DNA from: an uncultured Anaerocolumna sp.
Lineage (GTDB): Bacteria; Bacillota; Clostridia; Lachnospirales; Lachnospiraceae
Direction of reading: 5' to 3'
Assembly: GCA_937901695.1 (NCBI GenBank)
Contig: CALDJN010000397.1
Span: 1 to 6,443 of the forward strand
DNA length: 6,443 nucleotides
Each line of letters starts with the position of its first letter. Positions within the stretch are counted from its first letter, which is position 1. Positions 6,291 to 6,443 of the stretch are shown piece after piece. A model generated the notes under the pieces. It was not told the DNA's origin. It saw only the letters and a program-made list of their open reading frames with translations, and searched no databases. The translations under genes were made by a program, and so were the position numbers.

Positions 6291-6296
6291 TTCCTT

Positions 6297-6338
6297 TTTA
6301 TCTTGCCTATGTAAATATTTATCTTGTCTATGTAAATA
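6297..6338. repeat. 21-bp tandem direct repeat upstream of sorE, operator candidate
   Basis: Two copies of a 21-bp unit (6297-6317 and 6318-6338) stand head to tail and differ at one base (C at 6306, T at 6327). On the minus strand each contains ATTTACATAG followed by CAAGATAAA. The period of 21 bp equals two helical turns, so a protein would meet both copies on the same DNA face. They lie 7-48 bp upstream of the ribosome binding site, in a noncoding leader or promoter region. Binding by an activator or repressor of the sorE-HPr operon is inference. The rest of the upstream region (6339-6443) shows no gene start and no strong sigma-A promoter that I could pick. Confidence 0.7.
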
Positions 6339-6443
6339 GAAATACAATCACTTAAAATACCTTGGATATTCGACTATACTTGGCATTAAAATTTACTACA
6401 GATTAACCAGTTTTGATAGGATTTAGTACAATATATTGAAGTA

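Noticed and set aside
6276..6347. In-frame extension of the sorE-like gene to an ATG at 6347
   Set aside because: The extra 24 codons translate the tandem DNA repeat (doubled YLHRQDK), contain the ribosome binding site, and are absent from the family, whose proteins begin at MKTK.
6152..6355. Plus-strand open frame of 67 codons
   Set aside because: It is antisense to the sorE-like gene and its leader, has no ribosome binding site and no recognisable protein features.
6339..6443. Sigma-A or sigma-54 promoter for sorE
   Set aside because: TATAGT and GATAAA -10-like hexamers exist on the minus strand, but none has a fair -35 at 16-18 bp, and no GG/GC pair with sigma-54 spacing was found.

Overview
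The window looks like chromosome of a low-GC Gram-positive anaerobe, most likely a clostridium of the Lachnospiraceae type. The reasons are AT-rich DNA, strong Shine-Dalgarno sites, TTG starts, an HPr with both His15 and Ser46, and a lipobox-type lipoprotein. The exact taxon cannot be fixed from the sequence. All six genes lie on the minus strand, so transcription runs from high to low coordinates.

Right part (6443 to about 4596): an upstream region carries a near-perfect 21-bp tandem direct repeat just before the ribosome binding site. It is followed by a SorE-like L-sorbose-1-phosphate reductase (5013-6275) and a stand-alone HPr (4716-4979), 33 bp apart. Both genes start with TTG. A strong symmetric hairpin terminator (4596-4637) closes this sugar-phosphate/PTS operon. 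No EII permease is in the window, so other parts of the pathway, if linked, lie beyond the right edge.

Middle (4176-4715): 540 bp without a convincing gene. It holds the terminator, a GC-rich island (about 4430-4575) of stacked inverted repeats that I cannot identify, and a very AT-rich leader with an extended -10 promoter for the next operon.

Left part (4175 to 1): a three-component sensing system in the order AfuA/HptA-like binding protein, LytS/YesM-type sensor kinase with a large extracytoplasmic domain, and YesN-type response regulator with an AraC DNA-binding domain. The layout and families match HptA-HptS-HptR of Staphylococcus aureus (glucose-6-phosphate sensing) and, more loosely, Pgt systems. 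It is followed by the start of a lipoprotein that looks like a second solute-binding protein, probably of a transporter that the system controls.

The extreme left end is suspicious. A 21-bp perfect inverted repeat starts at base 1 and supplies the stop codon of the last gene. This looks like a fold-back sequencing or assembly artefact at a contig end, so the 133-aa gene product is probably truncated rather than real. Apart from that, the best candidates for something undescribed are the GC-rich structured intergenic element and the tandem operator-like repeat before sorE.
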